From NCBI GenBank assembly GCA_002633025.1, contig NMRB01001342.1:72439-136438 (forward strand): 64,000 bases of DNA. The letters run 5' to 3'. Below, piece by piece: positions 48,601-60,336 of the stretch. Every line of letters starts with the position of its first letter. The first letter of the stretch is position 1. Below the pieces are notes generated by a model that was given only the letters and a program-made list of their open reading frames with translations, did not search any database and was not told the DNA's origin. The DNA is from Notospermus geniculatus (lineage: Eukaryota > Nemertea > Pilidiophora > Heteronemertea > Lineidae). The position numbers and the translations under genes are program-made.

Positions 48601-51600
48601 CATTGTGCAGACATGGCAGATAGGGTACATCTAGATACATATATAAAGGAGAACCCTCAAATTTTGTCCGGCTTATTCTCTGTGGCTTCGATCTCAACTG
48701 ATGTGACTGTACTACAGCCACGTTCCCAATATAAAGGAGTATGTTGTATTGAATTTAGTTTTTTAAAAAGGCTTCACAAAGTTATGTTTTAGCGGTTTTT
48801 TGTCGTTACCAAGGATTTGAGAGTTTAATATGACGTCACTATAACTGTGACGTCATAGGGTGACGTCACGCTGAGGAGTCCATGCAGACCCAGAGGTGGT
48901 GACGTCATCGATCAAAGACCGACGTTCGTTTACGTGGTGACGTAAGAACATTATAGCCCTTTTCAAATAGCGTGTTCGTTTACTTGCCTGGGCCTCCCCG
49001 GAGTAAATTTCTGAGCGACCGTCGCGCATGCTCAATAAAGCCACATTCACGAACGCTGTTGGGTCTCACCCGTGTAAGTTTGCACCACGTGATCAGGCAA
49101 ACTGACGGCAAGCAATGGCACTGACACACCAGCAGACGACATGGACGACCAGAAGATGTAAGTCCCCCTGGCAGCAATTTTATCCTCCCTATCTGCATCT
49201 ATCGTTGCATGCTAACCATTATTTATATCCAGTTTGGGTAAAAATGGTGGATTCGGCACGTTCGACGCCATTGTGTTGAAAGGCATTCTGGGATACTTCC
49301 CCAACTAATCACCTCGGCGAGGTGATTACTTCGGGCAGGCCCGACAGACCCCAGATCATGACGTCACACGAAAAAGAACGCCGATGGGTCTCACCCAGGT
49401 GAGGCCCAGGCAAGTAAACGAACACGCTAAAAATCACGTGACGTCTTTGTGCGGAGCTACGTTTAGAGGCCCGAGTGACGTCACACAAACTGCGTCATGA
49501 CTTTTTGCACCGCCAAATGCCATGGCGATGTTTGTGTGACGTCACTCGGGGCCCCTAAACGTAGCTCCGTACAAAGACGTCACGTGATTTTGAAAAAGGG
49601 CTATCTGCTGCAGTGCCATCTTCTTTGAATCCATCATTATTTGGTCACGCACCTGTAATGCATGGCCAGTGCATTTACCATTAGAAATGGTGACATGCCT
49701 CTGCTCATAGATTCATCCTCCCACAGCAGGGGTTTTTACCTCGCTCCTCTTCATCCGCTCACACAGTTTGTCTGCGGTGACGAAGGGAGCGAGCAGTAAG
49801 AACGCCTGATATTCTCAGGATGCATAGATTGGTCACAGACCTTCGTTGGAAGGAACAGTTCGGACACAACATAACACCTTTTTCCACCCAAAAATGTCGA
49901 CCGATTCTGACGTCACAATTGAAACACGTCACCACTGTTGCCTTGGTTGGAGCGTCACGCTAACGCAACGGTCCATGCGTGACGAACACCTCTGACGTCA
50001 GCAGTGCATTTTGGCCCCCGGCTTTGCGTCATGATCGCGACGTCAGCGCAGTGGCCGACATTGAAGCGAAGTAAATGTTATACCCACACTCCGTGCGCAG
50101 CACGGGTAATTGCTAGTCCATTATAACCATCTATTGCAACAGACGCCCCATATTTGATTCAGTACACTTTTTGACTGAACAATGTAATTAGAGCAAATCA
50201 AAACATCAGGAACAAAACTTACCCATGAATAGAATATAACCTGTGACTCACTGTTCGTTACCAGTTGTGAAGTATCTTCAGGATTGAACAGGATATAGTT
50301 CTGCACTCCATACGAGGGTTTCAGCTGGGCTGTACACACAGGGTGGTCATCACCAGTCGTCCAGTCCCAGATTGCAAGGAGCTGAGATTCTCCAGCGCTT
50401 AATGTAGCCAGGTATTTGGCATTTGGGGTGATAGCAACAGCAATAGTTCCCTCCTTGTGTGGCTCAAAGATAGTTCGAACTGGAAATCTAAAGCAAGAGG
50501 AAAATGCGGCATTGAATTGAAATGGGTGCAGCATGATGCAATAGCTATTTCCTCTGAACTATAACATTATTGGTGAGAGCAGTATATTGACGATGTCGCA
50601 CAGCCAAGGCAACTATATTCAAGAGAGATAATATCAATATAGTTAGTGATTTTATTGCCTTCCTCACCCAGTGTTCGAGTCCCAGATGATGGCTGTGTTA
50701 TCTGGTCCTTTATCAGCTGTTACGACCCATCTCTTGTCCTGGCTGACGCATGTACAAGTGATTGCATTGGACTGGAAAAGTGGAAACCACACTAAGACAT
50801 TACTTGTAATTACCCACAGAAATGTGGAAAATAAACTTGGTGAAAACTAGCTGGTGTTGAGGGAGAAGAAAGGCTGCGCGACGGCAGGAGATTGGTCATT
50901 TCTGGTCAAAAAGTTCAACTTACATGTCCTTGAAGTAGTCTCTGTATATTTTTCTCAATGTCGTAGAGGATTCCAGTATGGGCATTGGCGTACATGATCA
51001 TCTTTCTGTTCCCATCAGTCATGTTCAAGACTGGGATATGGCGATTCATTCCAAATGACCAAACCAGGCTCTGGAATTAGATGAAAATGCAGATTTCATG
51101 AATGACCACAACAAAAATCAGAACTACAGACCAATACTGAAAGCTGGATATTAAGAAGGCAGAGAACTCTTACCAATGGATTTGATGGCTTCTCAGGAGT
51201 TTCATCTCTCTTAGTCAATTCTGGAGCAGGGGGTGCTGTTGGTACTCTTCTTTCTTCTGAAGCAGTATTTGGGGGTGCATCACTTCCAGGTGATTGGCGT
51301 TGTCTAGGTGAGGCAGTCTCCTCCTTCTGTGGAGTTGATGGTTTACTTGTTTGTGGTGTTGGTGTTTTCTGTGGGGTCTGTCCCCCCTGTGATCCTCTTG
51401 GGGTACTCTTTGCAGATTTCTGGCTCGATGAGGTGTCCCTGGTTTTGAGCCTGCTTGCTGCGGTGTTGGTGTTCTAGCTCCCTGGGTACCTTGAGGTGGA
51501 GTTGGTGTTCTTTGGGCTGCTTGGGGTTCTTCTTCCTGGGGTGGCGGTGTACCTTTTGGGGATGATGGAGGTTCACTCTGGGTTGTCTGGGTTGCCTGAT

Positions 51601-52357
51601 CAGCAGCCATGTCAGCTGTCTGCATATTTTGTTCTTCCAGAGGTTCATCTGAAGCTTTAGGAGATCCCTCAGGCTCAGCAGCCTCACTCTGTTGTTGATC
51701 TGTTAATTTGGGTGAGGAAGTGTGCTGAGGTGTACTCTTTCCACTGCCAGGTACAGGTGTCCCACTTGCAGCAGGTGATTGGGCTGCTTCTTGAGGAGTG
51801 GGTGTAGCTTCCTTTGGTGGTGTCCCCTCTCCAGCATCTGCTTCCTGGGGAGTTGGTGTACGCTGGGGTGTACCTTTGCCACTTCTGGGAGTTGGTGATT
51901 GTTTTGGACTTGGCTGGGCAGACTCCTTTGGACTTTGCGATGACTCAGCTTCAGCTTCTTGGGGTGCAGCTTCAACTACCTGGGGTGCCACACTGATTTC
52001 ATCAGCATCTTCAAGAGCTTGACCTTCTCCTGCAGGTGATTCATCTGCCACTTCTGCTTGTTCAACAGGAGGCTGCTGTGCCTGTAGCTCCTCATCATCA
52101 GCATCCCCTTCCTCCAATTGTTGCATATTGACATCAGCTGATGCGTCAGCTGCTTGGTTATCAGCTTCGTCGCCATCAGTATTGACAACATCTAGGCCTA
52201 TGGCCTCCTGTTGTTGACCCTGTTCTTCGTCTGTTGGGCCTACATCCAATTCGGCTGCAGTCGCATCTACCATGTCAGCATCATGAACATCGGCCTCTTC
52301 ATTTTGCATTTCTTGATTGTTGGGAATGTCAGCTTCATCGATTTCAGCCATTTTCAC
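42678..52357 (-). CDS. CFAP251: CFAP251 (WDR66), cilia and flagella associated protein 251
   Basis: WD40 and EF-hand-like protein of the ciliary axoneme (calmodulin/spoke-associated complex at radial spoke 3). Exons in order: 52357-51174, 51070-50924, 50771-50668, 50487-50223, 48563-48235, 48026-47958, 47760-47629, 47444-47389, 47105-46966, 46748-46609, 46475-46308, 46042-45816, 45689-45554, 45426-45335, 45118-44990, 44805-44700, 44609-44433, 44305-44214, 44025-43897, 43699-43594, 43503-43413, 43302-43168, 42922-42678. Exon 1 is acidic then Thr/Pro/Ser/Gln-rich, as in orthologues. WD part includes [37 protein letters not shown]-terminal part [12 protein letters not shown]...[10 protein letters not shown] and [13 protein letters not shown]. 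Two 1-nt deletions (about 51431 and 47731) break the frame; adding both back gives 1467 codons in phase throughout. An internal duplicated block adds 168 codons. Start could also be the ATG at 52351. Confidence 0.93.
43463..44568 (-). repeat. Intragenic tandem duplication in CFAP251, downstream copy
   Basis: Near-identical to 44569-45685, differing by scattered substitutions and indels of 28 and 13 bases in introns. Includes exons 44609-44433 (fused, crossing the junction), 44305-44214, 44025-43897, 43699-43594. Confidence 0.9.
44569..45685 (-). repeat. Intragenic tandem duplication in CFAP251, upstream copy
   Basis: Partner of 43463-44568. The junction near 44568 lies inside coding sequence: [10 protein letters not shown] runs straight into [14 protein letters not shown] in frame, without an N gap. 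Confidence 0.9.
46166..46290. mobile_element. Decayed MITE in a CFAP251 intron
   Basis: AGGGCCGTATGATCGGGTCG..TTTAGCC mirrors GGCCAAAGTCCAACCCAAGCATATGGCC. Imperfect arms of about 30 bases; no ORF. Confidence 0.55.
48953..49604. mobile_element. Outer palindromic MITE, split by a nested insertion
   Basis: Left end ATAGCCCTTTTCAAA and right end TTTTGAAAAAGGGCTAT; the right 170 bases (49430-49604) fold on themselves (CACGTGACGTC...AGCTACGTTTAG). The left arm is interrupted after CAAA by the element at 48968-49429. Confidence 0.75.
48968..49429. mobile_element. Nested MITE with AAA target duplication
   Basis: Ends TAGCGTGTTCGTTTACTTGC and its mirror GCAAGTAAACGAACACGCTA, flanked by AAA on both sides. 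Removing it restores the expected end TTTTCAAAATCACGTGACG of the outer element. 462 bases; interior has a short ATG frame followed by GTAAGT, not convincing as a gene. Confidence 0.75.
49715..49770 (-). repeat. Dispersed repeat GTGAGCGGATGAAGAG (copy 2)
   Basis: CCACAGCAGGGGTTTTTACC...TCTTCATCCGCTCACAC is the reverse complement of the unit at 34408-34468. Confidence 0.6.
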
Positions 52358-53200
52358 AATTTCTGGAAAATACCGGTAGCATTGAGAAACTTACCAACAT
52401 ACTAGCCTACTATCACATCATTGTATGGGTGGGCTGTGCAGTATCAGTGCAATTACCATGGCAAAACTGTTAGGTAGGCCTAGGCCTACTATCATGTACT
52501 GGTGGTAGGCCTATCTATAGCATGCATGCAAATGCATGCAATGCATGCAGTGGCAGTGCAGTCAGCATGGTGAGTCCAACCTCTCACACTTTCTGGAAAA
52601 TTGATTGACAAAATTAATCAAACATAGGCCCCTAGTAAATAACTGATAAATAAACTATCTTTTGAGACCAGATTTTTTTCGTCATTGGGGTTAATATGGT
52701 GAATAAATTGATTTAGATCAACGGGCACCTACCGCCTGGGAAGGTTCTTTCCTTGCCAGTCTCCTTGGAAACGTTGTTTACCAATACTGCACATGCGTGA
52801 AATGTCATACTTGGGCTCTTGATGCAGCAAAACTGACTTCAGTGACGTTTTGCAGGTTTTGAAGTATTTTATTCAGATAATATAACGTCGATATTCAGTC
52901 TAACTGCTAGTAAAATGGACTAAAATCAAATGAACAACACACATCATGACATTTCATGATTTAGGGTTCACTTTACGTCAATAAATTCACTCTATTTCAG
53001 TTCCACCTTCCAACACTGGTGGCGCTGACTAAATTTGATGACGTCACCAATGTAAAAATCTTCCAGAGAACAGTGTCAATCGAAAAAGAGCCTTTTTGCC
53101 ACTCATTGACAGTTCACATGGTTCACAACGCACATGACTGAGACACATGGTTCATGGAACTTGAAAATTTGTGATAAAACATAAATGACAGCCGTGCGAA
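52358..53200. promoter_or_regulatory. Putative bidirectional promoter CFAP251 / PIGL
   Basis: 843 bases between divergent start codons. Contains a CRE (TGACGTCA, 53039-53046) and CACTGGTGGCGCTG (53014-53027), close to a CTCF-type site. No TATA box is obvious. Some of it is 5' UTR. A short upstream ATG at 53184 is out of frame with PIGL and stops after 12 codons. Confidence 0.5.
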
Positions 53201-55711
53201 ATGATTTTGGAACTGTTAATTAGTCTTTATGGTTTACTGTGCATTGTGCTGTACATATTAATCAGCAAAAATCCTGTCTATATCAGCAGATTTTCCCGAG
53301 TTAGCTGGAAAAGGAAGGTCTTGTTTGTGACTGCCCACCCAGATGATGAGTGCATGTTCTTTGGCCCAACCATTCTTCACCTGACCTCAGCTGGACACAA
53401 GGTTTATCTGCTGTGTTTGTCCATAGGTAGGTATGGAGCCTGTTTCAAAAAGTGACTTCAGGCTATTTTTGGTAGCTATCTTTAACAAGATGGAAAATGC
53501 ATTGAAGTTTTAAATGATACAAAACAGAAGTCGTCTCCGCATGCTCCGTGAACTCGAAAATTTTCGACCCCGACCGGGGTCTTCCTCAGGCACTTTACAG
53601 TAGAGATTCCAGAAAAAATGACCCGAATACTTCTCATGATTTAGGCCTGTTAAAAAAAATAACTTGTTTCTCATCAGTGACATCCAAAAAAAAGGCCCGT
53701 CAGGTCCTTTTTTATTTTTTATTTTTTATCTCAAGCTGACCTTGTCCTCGGTGTTTTTCAGACACAAAAACTAGTTTCATGTATGTGCTATAGGCTAGCT
53801 TGAAAAATAACAAGCAACTCATTATTAAATGAAGTACCCGTAGGCCTAGGCCTACTAGTATTTTATTTCACCAGAATAGTTTTGTGGAGTGGAGGCAGAA
53901 ATTGTCACCTTTGACAGATTGAGGACAACAAAAACAGGTCGTAAAACATAAAAACAGCAATCAATTCATCAAAGCAAGCAGGCCGGCATCTTTTTATTTT
54001 TTATAAAAAATAAAAAAAATTTTGCACACGGCCTCAAAAATCGGTACGGCCGCTGATGAGAAACAAGTTATTTTTTTTAACTGGCCTTATCAGTCATTTT
54101 TTCCATTGTTTTAACTCTAATTTCAGGTGATTTTTATGGGAAAGGTGAAACCAGGAAATTGGAATTGATAAAAAGTTGTGAAATCCTAGGCATTCCAGAG
54201 GACCAAGTTTTCATTGTTGATGATAAGTAAGTTCCACAAGTAGGCTAGTCCTACAAATCTTTTATTGGTGGTAATTTGCCACTTGTTGCTTTTTAACTTG
54301 TGCGAAATAATACACAGCAAAAGTTGAATTGAAGGGTTCTGTTTTCTTTCAGAGCATTACCTGATGATCCAGTTGTGAATTGGGATCCAGAAAGAATATG
54401 TTTCTATGCATATGATTATGTTTCAAAGTATGACATCAATACTGTAAGTATTTAAGCTATTTTGACTGGTTTTATTGGCTGAATACCACTTCTTCCATGC
54501 AGGTATTAACCTGAGTTGCAAAAAACTTTGGCCTAAAGTGTAAAATAAGCTTTGCTTTATCTGCATTCATGCAGTATGTAATCTTTTTTAGATAATCACT
54601 TTTGATGAGGGTGGAGTCAGCGGACATAACAATCATATGGCAACACATCGAGCTTTCTGGTAAGTGAACAGAGCTGATGGAGACCAACTGATATCCCATC
54701 TCCTGGAACAGTTCGTAAACCAAGCCTGAAAATCCTTTCAGATGATCTACTCTAGTAGAGAAATTTAGAGTTTCATGGTCCTGTGAACAGTCATCTTATC
54801 TTTACAGGAGATGCCTCTTTCAAGATAATTTGCCCAAAGGTTGGTACCCTTATAATCATACAACCAGTTAATTGAGTGAACCTCAGCAGTGCTTCTCCCC
54901 TGTGATGGTTTCCCTGTCTGGAAGGGCATCTGAAATCCATCCATAAAGAGGGATAGGTCAGAGCTGAAATTGGAGTATCCTCAGGGCAGCCTTACTCTTG
55001 GTGTGAGGGAGAGGGCTGTAGGCATCACCAGTACCACCACCACTTACTTTGATGGGGGAAAAAGAAACTAACAGAATACTGATGTGCTTTTTTTGTAGGT
55101 ATAGAATTCTACACTCTACAGACAACAAACATGCTGCGGAAGTATATATCTGTCTTAGATCTACCCATCAGTATTCTTATATCTGGCTTCAAGTTGATCT
55201 TTATATCAGATTGGGAAAACGTCATAAGAGCTCAGGTGAGTCTATACTTTTAGTTGTTCTCACTAATGTTTCCACTATATGTGACCTGTGCCAGCAAAAT
55301 GAGTTAGAATGCGCAGAGAAGAAGACCCGAAGTGCACCAACGAATTGTTGATTTCAGTATTGTCTGGCCATTGTGAAATATGACTCTGTCAATTTCTATA
55401 GTTGTTGTTTGGTGTCATCTTGAGTCTTCTTTCCGGCACATTCATACTCAATTTTGCTGGCAGGGGTCACATATATAGTTTACTACCTTCTATATGTCTG
55501 TATTCATTGTACCTGAGGTTTTTGCAAACTACATGGATTACTTGAGTGTGTCTTTATGTTTCAGAAAGCAATGCAGGCCCATTGGAGTCAACTGACATGG
55601 TTCAGGACACTTTACATCATGTTTTCAAGGTACATGGTTGTGAATACATTAAAGCCATTATCATTGGGGAGACCAAGACACCACCCACCCAACCAAGAAG
55701 TAAAATTATGA
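53201..55711 (+). CDS. PIGL: PIGL, N-acetylglucosaminyl-phosphatidylinositol de-N-acetylase
   Basis: Second step of GPI-anchor synthesis on the cytosolic face of the ER: removes the acetyl group from GlcNAc-PI. Exons 53201-53426, 54127-54226, 54353-54443, 54592-54659, 54808-54839, 55099-55235, 55565-55711; 801 nt, 266 residues, close to the usual 250 or so. N-terminal hydrophobic anchor at residues 2-22, AHPDDE at about residue 45 (metal-binding), GETRKLEL, FDEGGVSGHNNH (second metal-binding site), NMLRKYISVLDLPISIL, and C-terminal LTWFRTLYIMFSRYMVVN. The 32-nt exon 5 (RCLFQDNLPK) is too short for ORF finding and uses a GTTGGT donor; without it the phases do not match. The ATG at 53201 is the first in-frame start. 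Confidence 0.95.
53520..53620 (-). repeat. Dispersed repeat ending GACGACTTC...GTTTT (copy 2)
   Basis: Reverse complement reads CCTGAGGAAGACCCCGGTCG, GGTCGAAAATTTTCG, GGAGACGACTTCTG, related to 33685-33840. In PIGL intron 1, which also has an inverted pair AACTTGTTTCTCATCAG (53670) / CTGATGAGAAACAAGTT (54053). Confidence 0.6.
55273..55479. mobile_element. MITE with ACTATATGTGACC termini in PIGL intron 6
   Basis: ACTATATGTGACCTGTGCCAGC at the left and GCTGGCAGGGGTCACATATATAGT at the right are inverted repeats with the further pair AAAATGAGT / ACTCAATTTT. No ORF. Confidence 0.65.
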
Positions 55712-58700
55712 GGAACGTCACTCATGGTTTGAAAGTGATTGGTGTGACCACATTAAAGCAAATGGCTCGCGGGGTTTTGGTGGTACCTCCCATAGAGAGT
55801 GAATCTCGCCTCCAGGCAAAGCCGTGCTCCAGCCATATGCGAAACCCGTGCACATATGCGATCGTTAACACTGGGGACGAGGTTCCATTAAAAATTTGCT
55901 AAAATGGGTTAATGACGTTTTCAAATTCAGTCGGTCAAAATGTACATTTTGTGCTATTCACATTGATTTCGAAGCGGCAGATTTTGCACAATACGCCTCC
56001 GTAGTTTGGCTGTCTAATGCATTTTCCATTAAACTGAAATCCTTCTTTCGCCTTTTTCTCAAAACGGCACTTGATTTGAGGACATGTCAACAAACAACTG
56101 TCAACAAACCCCACGAGCCATTTGCTTTAACGTGTTCCATGGCAAAGACTCATGGACCATTGCAATAACCAGTCTAGAGTTCTGCCCATGTGTATTTGTA
56201 GGATGTAGATGTAAACATGTATTGTCAGTTGCTTTGCACAATTGCAATGATTTTCATTCCAATTTGTTACATAATGATGCCGCCATTATTTGCCATGTGC
56301 TGATGTGTAGATTTCTATGTAGAATTTTGATAATAAAATGTGGCTATGATTTACCCCTACATTGCCTCCGACTTCCTCTTGCCTTGTACAACCTTGTCCC
56401 TAGGTGTTGTCACCTCATTCTTGGCTGTTTCTCAACCTTGGCTTCATGAATGGAGACATATTTTATGGGCATGCAGGTTATACCACTGTGGTACAACCAT
56501 GGTTCTGCCTGTACATGTCGTCAAGGTCCACTCTGACAAATCCAACGGGTAACAGAATTTTTCCATGAAGTCATGAAGAAATCTGCTGTTGATGTTTCTT
56601 CCATAAAACTGAACCAGACTTGGCTGGTACACATCCTTGGATGTGATCATATGGTTCTTGCCAGGTGGTCGGGGGAAGGGGCAGCACAAGTTGTGGAGTC
56701 CTTGGCCACCTGGGAGGTCCAATAAGAGATACATGCAAGACAGCTGTTTACTCAGAATAGACATTTATTTTTCATCAGCTAGCATACATTTTGTCATTGA
56801 CTAGCTACGAAAAATAACTTACATTAAATTGTATAGAATACATCCAGTATTCAATAATGTGTGTGTGCGAAGGGTAAAATGTACATCACAGGGGGTCTAC
56901 CTCTATCCTTATGTACAAACTCTTTTTATTACAAAGATTTTATTTGACTTGATATCTAATCTCACAACTAAACACTACAAGGACATTATGAGAACCAAAG
57001 ATATGAACACATCATACGCGTGTGTCAGAGAAATCTCCATTACTCGCCTTCTTTCTGTACACAAGCTAAAACATACATACCAAGTGAGCAAGCAACGGAG
57101 AAGATGATTCTCTGCTCCATTATGATAATGACTCGAAGGCATTTGTCGGAGGTATCAAGAATAACTGGTAACTGCAGTTCATGCTATGTCAATGCTTACA
57201 ATGAAATGGTAGAACCAAAGACCACAACAACTGCAATTAATGTCAGCAATACTTTCTTTTTTGGAAGTGTTTTCATTGTGTACAGCATGCCACTATAGGT
57301 TGGAAGGTTCTACAAGTCCAAGCAATCAATGGCTTTATGCCGATGCAGAATATTGGAACAGAGGAAATGCTGAGTCACATCTGTGACTTATTGTATAGTG
57401 TGTGCTGAGCCTGACAAAGCACAAAGTTTGGCTATTACCGTTGGGCATCTGATGCAGTGTGCACCTTTGCACACGTTTTAAGACTAGTCACTCTACTGGC
57501 CAATTTTTCCTCTGACCAGACAAACATAAACAAAACCCTCCAATCTTTGGACCATTCACGAGTAAGTACATCATACACAGAATCAATATCCATACGGTTG
57601 TTGAATCCATATGCTCAAGGCCTCAAAACATACTTGAGCTTTTAATGCCATGTGCCAAATCAGCATCATGGACATGGTGTACATCATAGAGGTTTAATTT
57701 TTCCATTGCACTGCCTCTGAAATATTGGGTGTGATCTGAGCTGCTCTATGTTGATGCCCAATTCAGAAGTTGATCAGAAAATGGTGCAAATCTCGATGCC
57801 ATTTTGTGGCCAGCAGCCACTTCTTGATCCTTGCCGCAGCACTCAGTATGCAGGAAATGATGATGACTCAGAATACCTATATACAAGATAAATAAATACA
57901 AAATTGAAAAATTAGAAAACGACCAATATCTCTCTAATCGTATGTTACTTATGATCTGGTACGTGCATTCTAGTTGGGTGCAGTTTATTCACGAAAAATA
58001 AAAAATGCACATGACAATGATGATACAGACTTGGGAAATTCCAGATTTACACATGATAAGACCATGCTTCTCTGCAACTCGGGTGACCTTGCACCATAGA
58101 GAAAAGAAGGACCTGCCACACCTACGATTTTTCTAAAATGAACCCCAAATACCATTAATCAATCAATTTGCCAATACATGTTTAGGGTCAGCTGTTGACA
58201 CACAGAACACATGCTCTTCATGACTAGGGATATTTATTTTGATTTGAAAGGATTATAAACAGGAAATGTGACTTGAGAAACAATCATGGAACTGCTAGGC
58301 ACTGCAAAGATGAACAGAACTTGTGTGGAAGTCATGAAGTGGCTTTCTCTCTTGCGGCAAATGTTCTCTTCTCACTGGAGAGACTGTTGTCCACACAGGT
58401 TTGTTTTTGCCAGGTAGTCATGTGATCAAGAAAACAGCTTTTATGCCATGTATGCATAATACTTGTAATGAAACTCTTCCTTTTTACTCTCTATGCAATG
58501 TCCCTTATACATGTAATAGCCAATAGTCCAATGTAAACAACACACTGGTAGAACATGCCCCTTTGATATATGCTGGCTGTCATCAATAACTCGCCTTGTG
58601 GAAATTTCAGAAATTGAGCCACTGATTTTAGTCGGGGTGATTATGTCGAGTCACTCGTAGATCTAAAGGTAGCTAAAATGCAGATGGAATGTGAGACCTG

Positions 58701-60336
58701 CTGGAAGGTTGACGAAAGCCCTTTCAAAATAGGTTAATCATGGAAATGACAATCATACTTTCTGATACTGACCCTCGCAAATCCTGAACCCAATGAAGAA
58801 CTACCAGGATGCTCTTCAGCTTGTCACAAGAAGTTCAGGGCAACTGACTTAAGTGGCTATGGAAAAGACAAATGTCTTAGTCTCTGGTACCACATGACCA
58901 TGCTCTTTAGCATGAACTGAGAATCGTCAAGGAGATGGAGTTAATTAAGTAACTCTGCAGAAAGCAATTTAAAACAGATGTCTCCTTCCATTGGGTGTCT
59001 GTGACAATTCAGACATTGATCATGGAACTTTTAGGCATTGCATCTTGGGCAAATACATGTATCTACAGAAGCAATTCAGCTACCTTGCACTGTCATGTTA
59101 TCTTTCCACATGCTATCATCTTGGTGAATGTCAGTCATACTTCAGTGTCCCCCGACCATGAAAATGATCCCTCTTTAACTGATAAATAATCTGTATATAA
59201 ATAATTCCGCATTCAAACCAGACAACGCGCTCTAAAAACGTATAATTTAGTTAAATATTGAAATAATTTACTGAATCAAGAGTACATGTGATAGTACTTG
59301 ATGTAAGCACCACCACCAACCCTCTGATAACTGAAGAGTGTCCATCCTTGAGTTACAATGAAACTGAGAACCAGATGATTCTTTCCATTGTCTGTGGTAG
59401 TTTTCAGAGGCAGGGAGCCTCCAACTTCCCAAATGACAAAACCCATCATTGAAAAGTTTAAGGAACTAAGAAATTTGTGAATTGGGTCTGCTGGACCAGG
59501 CATTCAAATCTAGAATACACAACTAAGAATTCGACCCTCACGGAGAGTATTGAGCCAAATATGGACTGGTTTTACACACGATAAGCAGCACGCTCAAACT
59601 GGGTATCCCTAAGGCCCCGATTACATAGAAGTATACGGTATACGAAAACGCCAGTTAACAAAGGCCTCACAAAGGATTCGCGACCATGAAGCCATTGTTA
59701 ACCGGCATTTTTGTATACTGTATAGTTCTATGTAATCGGGGCCTAAAACAGTAGATCGCTCTTTTACAGAATTCTGTGAAACTTATTTCCTCAATTCAAC
59801 AGTGGCAAGGTCATCATAAACACGACTTATGAGGAAAGTACTCCGACAAACCACGATCACAGGATAAGGAATACATTCTTGCAGTCATTAACATCAAGAT
59901 TCAACAGAGAAGATCATCAGTCGTCATCCAGTACTCCATAATTCTGACCTCATGGTCATCAAAATGACGTCAGTCAATTTGTATTTACATACAGCCCTTG
60001 GATTTTTCTGATCCTACATAATGCCTTCAGTGAAGTAAGCTGAGAGTGTCACAGAGTATTCAGCATGCCCACATCATCCTGTTATCACACTTGGAATCTA
60101 TTAGAATCAATACTTTTGTTCAGCCACAGAATGGCACGAGGTTGAACTGATCCGTGTACGCTCCCACAAATGACAGAAAAATAATGCTAACGGGCACAAC
60201 ATGATTATCCATGTCATCTTTTTCTATCTGAATAACTCTGAATTGGGAATTCTGGTACACAGAATTTAAAATCCATGTTTCAAATTATCCTGAGTTGAAG
60301 CAGTCAAAATCACAGATATTTCTGAATGCAGGGATC
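55712..60336. other. Interval between convergent PIGL and MED13
   Basis: 4.6 kb holding the 3' UTRs of both genes; AATAAA near 56333 is a candidate PIGL poly(A) signal. A MITE lies at 59612-59743. I see no supported gene or RNA. Confidence 0.55.
59612..59743. mobile_element. MITE with AGGCCCCGATTACATAGAA termini
   Basis: Arms of about 50 bases: AGGCCCCGATTACATAGAAG...GCCAGTTAACA and mirror TGTTAACCGGC...TTCTATGTAATCGGGGCCT. Short loop; no ORF. Confidence 0.75.

Larger units (their letters stand above)
48831..50000. promoter_or_regulatory. Cluster of nine CRE palindromes (TGACGTCA)
   Basis: Exact TGACGTCA at 48831, 48848, 48861, 48900, 49359, 49476, 49537, 49908 and 49993, partly within the two nested MITEs. 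TGACGTCA is the CREB/ATF site. It lies in the CFAP251 intron 48564-50222; whether bound is unknown. Confidence 0.6.

Noticed and set aside
49120-49160. ATG GAC GAC CAG AAG followed by GTAAGT inside the nested MITE, as a captured exon
   Set aside because: Too short, with no partner exon; the element is otherwise non-coding.
51798-52022. Plus-strand ORFs opposite CFAP251 exon 1
   Set aside because: Shadows of the biased Thr/Pro/Gln codons of the real minus-strand exon.
55049-55351. 100-residue plus-strand ORF (frame reading YRILHSTDNKH)
   Set aside because: It is another frame of PIGL exon 55099-55235; the frame reading NMLRKYISVLDLPIS is the conserved one once the 32-nt exon at 54808 is included.
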